A stretch of DNA of 64,000 nucleotides from Erysipelotrichales bacterium (GTDB lineage: Bacteria; Bacillota_I; Bacilli_A; Erysipelotrichales; Erysipelotrichaceae): positions 124,001-188,000 of the forward strand of contig CAJTJP010000001.1 of NCBI GenBank assembly GCA_910576855.1, given 5' to 3'. Numbering within the stretch: the stretch's first letter is position 1; each line of letters begins with the position of its first letter. Below, piece after piece: positions 28,038-37,800 of the stretch. The notes under the pieces were generated by a model. It was not told the origin of the DNA and ran no database searches. It saw only the letters and a list, made by a program, of their open reading frames with translations. The translations under genes were made by a program, and so were the position numbers.

Positions 28038-29042
28038 ATGAAAGCAGTGAAGCAATTTGAAGTATTGGAGGAAGGATGCTGTAAGCTGACGCTCAGTGCT
28101 AAAAAAGAATATGATCCGTATATGCTTTCATTGATCGAAAGAGAAGCAAGTGCGCTTTTGTGTCGCAGCAAGGGAGCAAGCACCACAATCTTTTATTACG
28201 ATAATTGTGAGCATCTTCCTTTATTGACCTTGTTAAGCAAGTATGAGTTTACGGAAAAAGAGGCCTGTGCCTGCTTGGAGCGCTTATTTGAGGAGTCGGA
28301 TCGGCTTGCGAATGAATATCCGCTGCTGCTGCGTTTTGACAGTATTTATTACGATCCGCTGAGGCAAAGCTTTGCCTTTGTACTGCTGCCGATTCATGAG
28401 CGCGTGCTTGAGCATGATTGGAACGGCTTACTGGCGGAAATAATTGCGCATATCAATGTAAGAAAGGCAGCGTTTTACGGCTTTTTATGCAGTATGCAGA
28501 AGCAGGAGCATATGACGGCTTCACAAATCGTAAAGCAATTTCGTGTGTGGCAGCTGCAGCATACCCTGTGGCGGCAGTTGTCGCTGTGGTTTGCGGGAGT
28601 TCGAAATCAGAGAATGCGTAAAAAACAAAATGAACAGCGTCTGCAGGAGGAGCTGATTCGACTGCGCTTTATTCATCGCTCTTCAAATCATGAGGCACAT
28701 TTCAACAATAAAAGTCAGCGACAGACTTCGGATACGGTAGTTTTGTTTGCTGAGCACGGAAGCTGCTTAAGTGATTTAAAGGGTAATCGTTATTCACTGC
28801 AAAGTGAAACACATATCGGCAGAAATAAGAATAACGATATTGTGATCGATCATGCGACAGTTTCTTCATATCACGCCGTAATCAAACAGACGACAGAGGG
28901 AATGAAGCTGATTGATTTAGGTTCCAGTAACGGTACTAAGTTGAATAATAAAAAGCTGAATAAGCAACAGGAGATCGTTTTAAAAAACGGCGATACGATT
29001 TTATTCGCAGACAGCTGTTGGCGCTTTGAGGAGGAAACATGA
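28038..29042 (+). CDS. DUF6382-like/FHA domain protein of the type VII locus
   Basis: 334 residues. Start at ATG 28038, with CAGGAGG 7 bases upstream; a TTG at 28011 in the same frame lacks support. Residues 1-160 form an alpha/beta domain like DUF6382, seen N-terminal to FHA domains. A basic, amphipathic segment (about 165-210, QRMRKKQNEQRLQEEL) follows. Residues about 255-325 are a complete FHA domain with the phosphothreonine-binding residues in place: IGRNKNND, VSSYH and SSNGT. It probably reads a phosphorylation made by the kinase two genes on. First gene of the operon; its end overlaps the phosphatase gene by four bases (ATGA). Confidence 0.85.
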   Translation: MKAVKQFEVLEEGCCKLTLSAKKEYDPYMLSLIEREASALLCRSKGASTTIFYYDNCEHLPLLTLLSKYEFTEKEACACLERLFEESDRLANEYPLLLRFDSIYYDPLRQSFAFVLLPIHERVLEHDWNGLLAEIIAHINVRKAAFYGFLCSMQKQEHMTASQIVKQFRVWQLQHTLWRQLSLWFAGVRNQRMRKKQNEQRLQEELIRLRFIHRSSNHEAHFNNKSQRQTSDTVVLFAEHGSCLSDLKGNRYSLQSETHIGRNKNNDIVIDHATVSSYHAVIKQTTEGMKLIDLGSSNGTKLNNKKLNKQQEIVLKNGDTILFADSCWRFEEET

Positions 29043-29767
29043 TGAAATATTCCTATTATAGTGATAAGGGAAATCATAAAAAACGCAATGAGGATGCCTT
29101 TGAACTGCATATTGCGACATCCGCGAATCGAATGCGGGGAATGATTGCGGTGTGTGACGGAGTGAGTACATCGGACGATGGACTATACGCCTCTCGTTTT
29201 GTGATATCGAAGCTGCATGAGCTTTTTGAAAGGTGGAAGGATCAATCGCTTAATTGGCGATATGAGGTAAATAAAATTCATGAGGAGCTGTATGAGCAGG
29301 GAAAGTGTTCACATAAGCGCTTCGGAACTACGCTGTCATTGTTTTGTTTTGAGGATGACAGCTATCATATTCTGCAGGTTGGTGACAGTCGTATTTACTT
29401 GTATCAGGATATACTTAGGCAGCTGTCCGTGGATCAAACATTGGCTCAACAGAAATACAACAATCAGACGATTTCATTAGAACAGCTTTATGAGTCTGAT
29501 GAGCGCCATATATTGACACAGTGCATCGGAATCACAAAGCGATTGAGTATTGTTGAGGACAGCGGTACATGGGATAAACAGGACGGTGTGCTTGTATGCA
29601 GCGACGGTATCAGTAATCGCCTAAGTATAAGCATGCTGAATGAGCATATGCGATTGTTTCTGAATGAGGGCAGCGATGAGGCACGGCAGCTTGGTGAGGA
29701 AGCACTTGCATTGGGCGAGCAAGATAATCTCACTGCGATTTTATACAGCAGAGGCGACAGCGTATGA
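29039..29767 (+). CDS. PP2C-family Ser/Thr protein phosphatase
   Basis: 242 residues. The PP2C metal-binding aspartates are visible in order: NEDAF (about 18), CDGVS (about 39), VCSDGIS (about 190) and QDNLT (about 230), with the GTTLS and VGDSRIY strands between them. It is a stand-alone catalytic domain of the usual length, cytoplasmic, and should remove phosphate from Ser/Thr on targets of the neighbouring kinase. It overlaps both neighbours by four bases, indicating tight translational coupling in the type VII operon. Equivalent to PppA/PrpC/Stp in other systems; the name is left open. Confidence 0.93.
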   Translation: MMKYSYYSDKGNHKKRNEDAFELHIATSANRMRGMIAVCDGVSTSDDGLYASRFVISKLHELFERWKDQSLNWRYEVNKIHEELYEQGKCSHKRFGTTLSLFCFEDDSYHILQVGDSRIYLYQDILRQLSVDQTLAQQKYNNQTISLEQLYESDERHILTQCIGITKRLSIVEDSGTWDKQDGVLVCSDGISNRLSISMLNEHMRLFLNEGSDEARQLGEEALALGEQDNLTAILYSRGDSV

Positions 29768-31545
29768 AAACGCAAACTCGCTATCGCAAACTCGAGCTTT
29801 TAGGAAGCGGCGGTATGGGCGAGGTATGGCTCGTACATGATGAACAGCTCGGCTGTTACTGGGCAATGAAGCTGTTAAAGGCAGACAGTGATAAAGACTG
29901 TCGCAACGCTTTTGAGCAGGAAATTGCCGTATTGACCTCACTCAAGCATCCTGCGATACCGCGTATTGTCGAGCGTATTCAATATGAAGGTCAAGACGGT
30001 GTTATTATGGATTTGGTGGAAGGAATCGCACTGAGTGAATATAAGGAAATGAGTGAGGAAGCACAGTTGTTGGATTGGGCGAAGCAGCTGTTGGATATTT
30101 TAAAGCATATCCATATGCAGCAGATTCTGTATTTGGATTTAAAGCCGGATAACATTATGCTGGATCGAAGCGGTCGGCTGCATTTGATTGATTTCGGAAT
30201 TGCCTGCTTTAAAGAGGAACGAAACGAAAATCATCAGCGCTTCGGTACGATCGGATATTCGCCCAAGGAGCAGTTTGAGCGCACAAGACTGGATGAGCGT
30301 TGTGATATCTATGCCTTCGGTAAAACGATGCTGTCACTGGCTACCGGCTGTAACGCAGATCAGTTAAGGAATCTCAGTGCTGCAGATACCTCATTATCGC
30401 AAGGCTTTCGCTTATTGCTGGAAGGCTGCATCAAGGAGGAGCGTTCGCTTCGTTATGATGATGTCGATAGCATTTGTCGCGATATCGATAAGCTGCATCG
30501 GCTTCATAATGAAATCCATATCCGCAAAAAAATCAGAAAAAGAGTTCGCTGTGCTTTATTTGTGCTTGGCAGCACGTGTTATTTAGGGGCAATGCTTTGT
30601 ATGCTTACCGATCATCATCTGCGCCTTCATCGTTATGATGAGGCAATGCGAAATCAAGACTATGCGCTCGCAATCGCACAGGGAACATCAAATGATGAAC
30701 CTTATCAGCGCCTGTATGAAAATGCCTATAATGTGCAGCTTACACAAACAAAAAGGGAAGGCTCGTTGATCGATGCGATGGCTCAGGCAAGGAGCTATAG
30801 TATTCAAAGGATGAAGGAATATAAGCTTGATTTATCCATCTGTTCCGATGCGTTTTTGGCGCGCATGATCCAGGATGCGTTGATGAGCGGGGATGCTTCC
30901 TTATATGAATATGCCGCAATTGCCTGTGAACAGCTGCAGAATCGTACAAGCTATGAGCTGCTTTATCAGCTGTGTATGAATACGGTTGAAGAGAAGCCGT
31001 TTTCTCAAACAGAACAGGTGATACAGAATTGGCTTTCTCAAGCCCGCAATCAAAAAAGCTTTATGGAATGGGGATTTCTCTATGCGCAGCTATATGAGCT
31101 TCACGCTTTAGAATTGAATGATGAGGGATATCGTCACTGGCAGAGTTTGATGGAGCGCTTGGATGAACAAAGACTGCGGCAAGAGACAGATTGGCTCAAT
31201 GAGGATATGACGCGCTTGTTATATCTCATGAAGGCAGACAGCTATTATCAATACGGTCGCTATTTAAAAACAAGAGGCGGCAAGCTGAAACCATGTTATG
31301 ACAAGCTGTTTGCGGTCAATGAGGCAATGAAGGAAGCGGGCTATCAGGAGGCGCAGGTGCTCTCACAATGCGGAAATGCGTGTCTTGATCTGTTTTCGCA
31401 AGGAGGTAAGAATATGCAGCTTCAATGGTTAAAGCAATCTAAGCAATATTTTGAGTCAGCTCTGAAAATCAGAGACGATGATATACCGGCCGCAAAGGGG
31501 TTACAGGATTGTGAGCGGTTGATGAGTTATTGGGGGCGAATATGA
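29764..31545 (+). CDS. Transmembrane Ser/Thr protein kinase, EssB-like architecture
   Basis: 593 residues. N-terminal kinase domain with Gly-rich loop GSGGMGEV (about 14-21), Lys36 in AMK, catalytic Asp125 in YLDLKPDN, Asp143 in DFG, and GTIGYSPKEQ as activation/P+1 loop. The HRD motif has lost its Arg. One membrane helix is at about 263-283, then about 300 residues of helical, TPR-like sequence presumably outside the cell. EssB/YukC, the core type VII membrane protein, has the same plan but a dead kinase; this one keeps the catalytic residues. It may serve as both kinase and structural EssB. Cotranscribed and overlapping by four bases with the phosphatase and the next small gene. Confidence 0.88.
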   Translation: MKTQTRYRKLELLGSGGMGEVWLVHDEQLGCYWAMKLLKADSDKDCRNAFEQEIAVLTSLKHPAIPRIVERIQYEGQDGVIMDLVEGIALSEYKEMSEEAQLLDWAKQLLDILKHIHMQQILYLDLKPDNIMLDRSGRLHLIDFGIACFKEERNENHQRFGTIGYSPKEQFERTRLDERCDIYAFGKTMLSLATGCNADQLRNLSAADTSLSQGFRLLLEGCIKEERSLRYDDVDSICRDIDKLHRLHNEIHIRKKIRKRVRCALFVLGSTCYLGAMLCMLTDHHLRLHRYDEAMRNQDYALAIAQGTSNDEPYQRLYENAYNVQLTQTKREGSLIDAMAQARSYSIQRMKEYKLDLSICSDAFLARMIQDALMSGDASLYEYAAIACEQLQNRTSYELLYQLCMNTVEEKPFSQTEQVIQNWLSQARNQKSFMEWGFLYAQLYELHALELNDEGYRHWQSLMERLDEQRLRQETDWLNEDMTRLLYLMKADSYYQYGRYLKTRGGKLKPCYDKLFAVNEAMKEAGYQEAQVLSQCGNACLDLFSQGGKNMQLQWLKQSKQYFESALKIRDDDIPAAKGLQDCERLMSYWGRI

Positions 31546-31757
31546 ATTTATTAAAATCAACGGCATTGTTTTTGTGGATGCTGGGAAGCAGTGCATGGCT
31601 GTGTTTGTGTTATCTGCGGATGCAGAGACATAAAAAGCACGAAAAAAAGCCAAAAACAAAGCGCATCGAAATGAATTTAGAAACAAATGAAAAAACACAG
31701 CTTTTAGAAGAATGGGAGGATCAAATATGGGAACATACAAGCATCGACAATTTATAA
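31542..31757 (+). CDS. Small single-pass membrane protein of the type VII locus
   Basis: 71 residues, ATG 31542 overlapping the kinase stop (ATGA). One N-terminal membrane helix (LLKSTALFLWMLGSSAWLCL) followed by a highly charged cytoplasmic tail (RHKKHEKKPKTKR, then EEWEDQIWE). Size and place recall EssA, which also has one helix, but there is no sequence motif to prove it. It overlaps the next gene by about 30 bases. Confidence 0.7.
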   Translation: MNLLKSTALFLWMLGSSAWLCLCYLRMQRHKKHEKKPKTKRIEMNLETNEKTQLLEEWEDQIWEHTSIDNL

Positions 31758-34700
31758 TAGCAGTATGTCTGTTAAGTATCTGCATGCTGCCGCTGTTAAG
31801 CGCATGTGCTACAGCATTTCAAAGAATCGATACACAAATCAATCACATTGTGCTGTTGAATGACAAGGATGAAGCAATCGGCACAATCAATGAAACAGGG
31901 AATTATATGATAAGTGTTGCATCTGCACAGGGCGAGCCTGAAATCTATTATCGTTATGATGATCGGCTGGAGCAGTTGGAAGGTACATGGAACGAGGAAC
32001 AAAATCAGTGGCTGGCGGAAGCTGACTTTTCTGAAGGCAGCTATCAAATCATCGTTAAATGGTTCAATGAGGAGCAGTTGATCGATGAATGGGAATCAAG
32101 CATTTATCAATTCGTAGATATTGAATCATTACTGCACCGGGAGCGTCAGGAAAACCAGTCCTTATATTTACAGCTTACCGAGGAACAAAGCTTGGATATC
32201 ATCGTAGAGCTGAAAGAGGCTGATCGCGGTGAAATACTTTCTGTCGATAAGGAAACACTCTACCAAGGCTATTTGCTTGAACAGGAGGGTGAATGGGAGC
32301 TGACTATATGTATCACAAATGATACAGGTGATACTTTAACAAAAAAACAAGCGGAAACTATTGTGATTGATCGTACAAGTCCACAGCTTTCCGTATCAGC
32401 CTTGAATCAGGATATCACAGAGGACACACTGCCTTTTCAGGCACAGCCGCTTACAGTCGTATTGACGGCATCGGATACACATATCGATGAAGCATCTTTA
32501 CTTGTTAAGGTCAATGACTTGCCCTATGCGGCAACATGGAGCAATGAAAATGATTCCCTGCAGACAAAGCTTGAATTAGTGAAGGACGGAACCTATAGGA
32601 TTGAGCTGTATGCGAAGGACAGCCTTCAAAACGAAGCGAATATTATCAGCACTCCGATAGTGATTGATCAAAGTGATCCGAAGATTCATCTGTATTTGGA
32701 TGATAAAGAAATCACGGCTTTGCCTAAGTATATCAATCATGATGCAGTCTTAAAATGTGTCATTGAGGATGATAACTTTGATCATGAAAACAGCTTTTTG
32801 ACCGATGGAGAAAAGCGCTATGACAGCTGGCAGCTCAATGACGACTTATGGAGCTTGGAAATCTTACTAACACAGGGTGTGCATGAGATCCATATTGAAG
32901 CCTTTGATTTGCTTCAGCATCATTCTGTTCTTAATGAACATACCGTTATTGACAGTATCAAGCCGATTGTCTTTATTACCTATGAGGCCTTAAGCAGCTA
33001 TCAAAAGGATATGACGATAAGCTTTACAATAAAGGATGAAAATATAAAAGCTGATGCTTCCGTGCTTCAAATTCTATATAACGATGAATTGCTTCAAGCA
33101 CCGATCAAATGGGAAGAATACCCTGAGGGCATGAAAGGCAGTGTTCAAATATCGGCAGAGGGAAGCTATCAGTTTTCGTTTCAGCTCTCTGATTTAGCCG
33201 GTAATTCCGCTGTTTACAGCTATCAAAATAAGCAAACAGATTCCTTTACTCACGCGTTTTTATTGGATAAAACCGCACCTGTCATTGATGCAGTATTATC
33301 ACAGCCGAACATGACAGCGAATAATCAAACGCTTCGAATAATTGTGCAGGATGATTATTTGACAAAGGACAGTATTCAGCTGAATGTCACAAAGGATGAC
33401 AAAAAATATTCGTTTGCGGATGCTTGGCAAAGCACGCAGGGGGCAATGAGCGGCAGTTATGAATTCACACAGGAAGGAAGCTATACCCTCACGGTTCAAG
33501 CAGTCGATCGCGCAGGAAATAAAAGCACTGTAAAGAGCCTTGAATTTATTATTGATAAGCAGGCACCTTTGATCTCAATCAAGCGCTCTGCGCAAATGTA
33601 TTATGCGAAACCGACAGAGCTGACGATTGAAGTAAGTGATGCTTATTTAACACAATATGAAATTAAGGTGCTGCAGGATCATAAGGAGCTTACTTCCTAT
33701 AATGGGAAAGCTGATGTAAATCAAAAGATTACGGTTGATCAAGATGGTGAATATGAAATCCTTGTATTCGGTCGTGATTCAGCCGGAAATAAAAGGGAAC
33801 AGCGTGATTATTTTATTGTCGATCAAACCGCACCTAAGCTGATTACTGAATTTAATGAACTTCCGGCTTTAAGCAAGGATCGATTTATTACTAATCAAAA
33901 TGTCGTATTATATATGAAATGTGAGGATCGCTATTTAAAGGAAGCACAAATCGAAATAACGAAAAACGGTAAGCCGCTTTCCGTAGGCTTTCAAAATCAT
34001 ACATTGAGCTATGAGTTTAAAGCGGAAAAGAATCGTGAGGACACATATGAAATTCATGTGTATTTAAGTGATGAGGCGGGCAATCATCAGGAGGCAAGCT
34101 ATGAGCTGATCATGGATACCTATATACCGCCGCTGCGCTTTGCTGATGATCCGTTTCAAGGCAAAGCACGAAATATTTCATGGACACCGCATTTAATACT
34201 GGAAAATGAAGCATTCCAAATCAGTGATGTCATCTTGTATCGCAATCAGCAAATGGTTCCCTCCTATCATTGGGGTGATGCAATCGATGGTGACGGACAT
34301 TATGTGTTGAGCATTCGTATTCGTGATGAAGCAATGAATGAAGCAGCCTTGATTCCGCCGTTTACCTTTACGATTGATACGACACCTCCCGTAATTGAAA
34401 TATTAGAGGAACAGCGAAAGGCAGAATTATTGAATCAAAATGTTTCTGTTGATACAGTGCTGCGTCTTTATATCAGTGACAGCTTAAGCGAGAATATCCA
34501 TATTCATTCCTTGATGATCGGCGATGAAAAGCTTTCTTTTGACAGTCGAAAACAGGATGAAAACGGTGTATGGTATTATCCGATCAGCTTTTCAAAAGTC
34601 GGTGATATACCACTGTTTATTGATGTAAGTGATGAAGCAGGAAATCATAATAAACGCCTGATTACTTATCATGTATTACCGCATTTGAGTAAGGAACAGG

Positions 34701-34840
34701 TAAAGACGGTTGAGAAAAAGAACACAGTGAGCAGTGTTGAATCAAAAGCGAATGATTATCGCGCTGCATGGATTTTAGGCGCAATGGCTTCTGTACTGCT
34801 GCTTGGGATTGTGAGAAAGCTGTATGCTGAAAAACACTAG
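31727..34840 (+). CDS. Large lipoprotein with Ig-like repeats and C-terminal membrane helix, possible EsaA analogue
   Basis: 1037 residues. Start at ATG 31727, where GGGAGG lies 7 bases upstream (ATG 31712 lacks a site). N-terminal signal with lipobox (LLSICMLPLLSAC), then about nine bacterial Ig-like modules of about 95 residues marked by IDRTSP, IDQSDP, IDKTAP, VDQTAP, IDTTPP. One C-terminal helix (about 1010-1030, LGAMASVLLLGIV) with a basic tail. The body is extracellular. EsaA of known type VIIb systems is about 1000 residues with terminal membrane helices and a large external domain, so this may replace it by analogy. It overlaps the EssC gene by 17 bases. Confidence 0.8.
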   Translation: MGTYKHRQFIIAVCLLSICMLPLLSACATAFQRIDTQINHIVLLNDKDEAIGTINETGNYMISVASAQGEPEIYYRYDDRLEQLEGTWNEEQNQWLAEADFSEGSYQIIVKWFNEEQLIDEWESSIYQFVDIESLLHRERQENQSLYLQLTEEQSLDIIVELKEADRGEILSVDKETLYQGYLLEQEGEWELTICITNDTGDTLTKKQAETIVIDRTSPQLSVSALNQDITEDTLPFQAQPLTVVLTASDTHIDEASLLVKVNDLPYAATWSNENDSLQTKLELVKDGTYRIELYAKDSLQNEANIISTPIVIDQSDPKIHLYLDDKEITALPKYINHDAVLKCVIEDDNFDHENSFLTDGEKRYDSWQLNDDLWSLEILLTQGVHEIHIEAFDLLQHHSVLNEHTVIDSIKPIVFITYEALSSYQKDMTISFTIKDENIKADASVLQILYNDELLQAPIKWEEYPEGMKGSVQISAEGSYQFSFQLSDLAGNSAVYSYQNKQTDSFTHAFLLDKTAPVIDAVLSQPNMTANNQTLRIIVQDDYLTKDSIQLNVTKDDKKYSFADAWQSTQGAMSGSYEFTQEGSYTLTVQAVDRAGNKSTVKSLEFIIDKQAPLISIKRSAQMYYAKPTELTIEVSDAYLTQYEIKVLQDHKELTSYNGKADVNQKITVDQDGEYEILVFGRDSAGNKREQRDYFIVDQTAPKLITEFNELPALSKDRFITNQNVVLYMKCEDRYLKEAQIEITKNGKPLSVGFQNHTLSYEFKAEKNREDTYEIHVYLSDEAGNHQEASYELIMDTYIPPLRFADDPFQGKARNISWTPHLILENEAFQISDVILYRNQQMVPSYHWGDAIDGDGHYVLSIRIRDEAMNEAALIPPFTFTIDTTPPVIEILEEQRKAELLNQNVSVDTVLRLYISDSLSENIHIHSLMIGDEKLSFDSRKQDENGVWYYPISFSKVGDIPLFIDVSDEAGNHNKRLITYHVLPHLSKEQVKTVEKKNTVSSVESKANDYRAAWILGAMASVLLLGIVRKLYAEKH

Positions 34841-37800
34841 CTTTGTATGCTTAGGGGCACAGCGCATCTTTGATATACCGCTGACCTTTGAGGATGATGA
34901 AACCTGTCGATGGATCGATCCGGTCGATCATCAAGTCTATTTCACACTATGTAAGCAACAGGAGCAATGGATCTTTGATAAAGGAAATGCACTCGGATTG
35001 AAACCACAGTCCCTTTGTGTAAATCGTTCTTATCCGATTCGTTATCAAAATCAAAGCTGTTTATTATATGTATCTGAAAATGAACCGTTAAAGCAACAGT
35101 TTTATTATTATCGAATTCAAGATGAAGATGAAATCGTGATCGGACGAAAAAAGGGTGATATTCGCTTTGATCATCCGCTTGTCAGTGCTGAGCATGTGAA
35201 GCTTATCTTTCAAAATCATCGCTGTTATATTGAGGATTTAGCGTCTACCAATGGTGTGTATGTGAATCAAAAACGCATGATAAAGGGAGAACTGCAGCTT
35301 GGTGACTGTATTTATATCATGGGCTTACAGATCATAATCGGCAATGATTTTCTGGCAATCAATCAAAAGGGTGAGAAATTACGAATAAAAGCTCGTTTGC
35401 CGCCATTTCAGCCGGTGGATGAGCCAAAGAGTGTGCAGCCTGTGAGCGCTTTGAGCAAGGCGAAGCCGCAGCCCTATTTGGCTTATGAATTAGAGTCAAG
35501 GCTTTTAAAAGAGCCGCCTTCAGCTGTAAAACAGGAGCGACAACCGTTGCTGTATTTACTGGGGCCCTCCTTGACAATGAGTTTAGCAAGCGGCTGCTCC
35601 TCATTGTTTATGGTTCAGAATTTACTGGCGAATCAACAGCCGCTTTCCATGGCGATGCCTTCTCTTGTGATGGCAGGAAGCATGCTTGTAGGATCACTGC
35701 TTTGGCCTTTGTTGACCAGGCGATACGAGCTTAGAAAGGAGCAGGGCTTAAACTTAAAGCGCGAGGCTTGTTACGAAGCGTATCTGAAGCAGGAATCATC
35801 GATGCTAAAGCAGCAACTGTTACAGTATGCACAGGGGTTAAAGCAGCTTTATGTAAATGCACAGACAGCGATTTGGCCATATGAATTAGGCACAGAAGCA
35901 CTGTATGTGTGCATCGGTATCGGAAATAAGGTGCTTAAAAATCCGTATTATGCGAATGAGCAGCCGTTACAGATTGAAACAGATTCACCGGAAGAAAAGA
36001 AGCAGGCTTTTTTAAAACAGTCGCTTTATGTAAGGGAAGTGCCCTTACTGCAGCATATTTCAAGGCTTTCCTGCTTTTATGTCTCAGGCAGCTATGAGGA
36101 TCAATGCACCTATGCCCGATATCTGTTGTATCATCATGTGCTGTTATATGCGCCTTCTGATGCCCATGTGCTGATTGCCTATACGGAATCCGAAGCAAGC
36201 TGGCTGCCTCGCTTTTTGCCGCATGTGTTTCATGAGAGCGGCTATCGCTTTCTTTGTTCCGACATGCAGCATCTGCCCAAAGCATTGATGTATCTGCATC
36301 AGGATCAATTGCCTGTTTTGGCATTATCCTTTGCGGCTTCATTTACAGAATTTATCAGTCAAAATGCACTTGATTTGCCGATGGCATTGTTTGCTTTTCA
36401 TAAGCATCGGGAGGATCATGCGATTGAAATACACGGCAATCAAGGAATGTGGAAGCAGCGACAATTCAATTTTGAATTGATAAGCGAGTTTTCAACAGTG
36501 ATGCATTGTTTAAGCAATACCGATAGTAATCATCACAGCAGGCATTTTCCGAAACAGATCGGCTTTTTAGCCATGTATCAAGCGGAAAGCATAAAGCGAT
36601 TGCAGGCAGAAAAACGCTGGTATCGTGAAATGTATGAGCCGAGTCTTCAAGCTTTTCTCGGTGTCCGAGAGGACGGCGAGATTCTGCATTTGGATTTACA
36701 TGAGAGAGTCCACGGTCCTCACGGCATTATTGCCGGTATGACGGGCTCAGGCAAAAGCGAGCTGTTGATTACGCTGTTATTGTCATTGGCGGTAAATTAT
36801 CATCCGTATGTATGTTCCTTTATTTTAATTGATTATAAGGGAGGCGGTATGGCTAAGGCATTGGCACATCTGCCGCATCTTGCCGGTGTGATTACCAATT
36901 TGGACGGAGCTATGATTGAGCGCTCCTTGACCTCTTTGCATGTAGAGGTGCTGCGCCGTCAGCAGCTTTTCGCCCAGGTTATGGAGAGCGGCGGTTATCC
37001 GTCCATGGATATCGATGTATATCAACGGCTTTATCATGAGCATAAGGTAACGCAAATCGTTCCTCATCTTGTAATCGCAGCCGATGAATTTGCGGAGTTA
37101 AAGCAGCAGGAACCGCAGTTTATGGAGCAGTTGATTCGCATTGCTCGAATCGGGCGCTCTTTAGGCATTCATTTGATTTTGGCGACACAAAAGCCGAGCG
37201 GTGTAGTAGACGATCAGATATGGAGCAATGCCCGCTTTCATATTTGTCTCAAGGTTGCCGAACAAAACGACAGCATGGATATGCTGAAACGCGGTGAGGG
37301 CGCTAAAATCAAGGCAGTCGGTCGCTTTTACCTTCAGGTTGGCTATGATGAGGTCTTTATCGAGGGGCAGTCTGCATATGCGAAGCTGCCTTATGATCCC
37401 GATCATCAAGGCTTGGGACAATCTTTGATCAAAGAGCTTGCGGATGACGGTTCCGTTCAAAGAGAATGGCAAAGAGCGTATGCGCGGCAGGTTCAAAGCG
37501 AAATGAATGCAGTGATTGAGGAATTGAATCACATAGCTCATAAGCATCAGGTAGCTGTGCCGCATCTATGGGTAGAGCCCTTGCCTGATAAGCTGTTTTC
37601 AAGTGATCTTACACAAGGGAGTTTCGGACTTGTCGATGATCCGGAGAATCAACGGCAATACGAATTATCGATTGAGGATAATCTTTGTAACACACTTATG
37701 CTGGGGCATGATGTCAGTTCCTTACGCAAAGCAATTCATGCTTATCTCAGTGCACTTTGTGTCAGCAATCATGCAGAGAATTATCGCATCGTGATTATCG

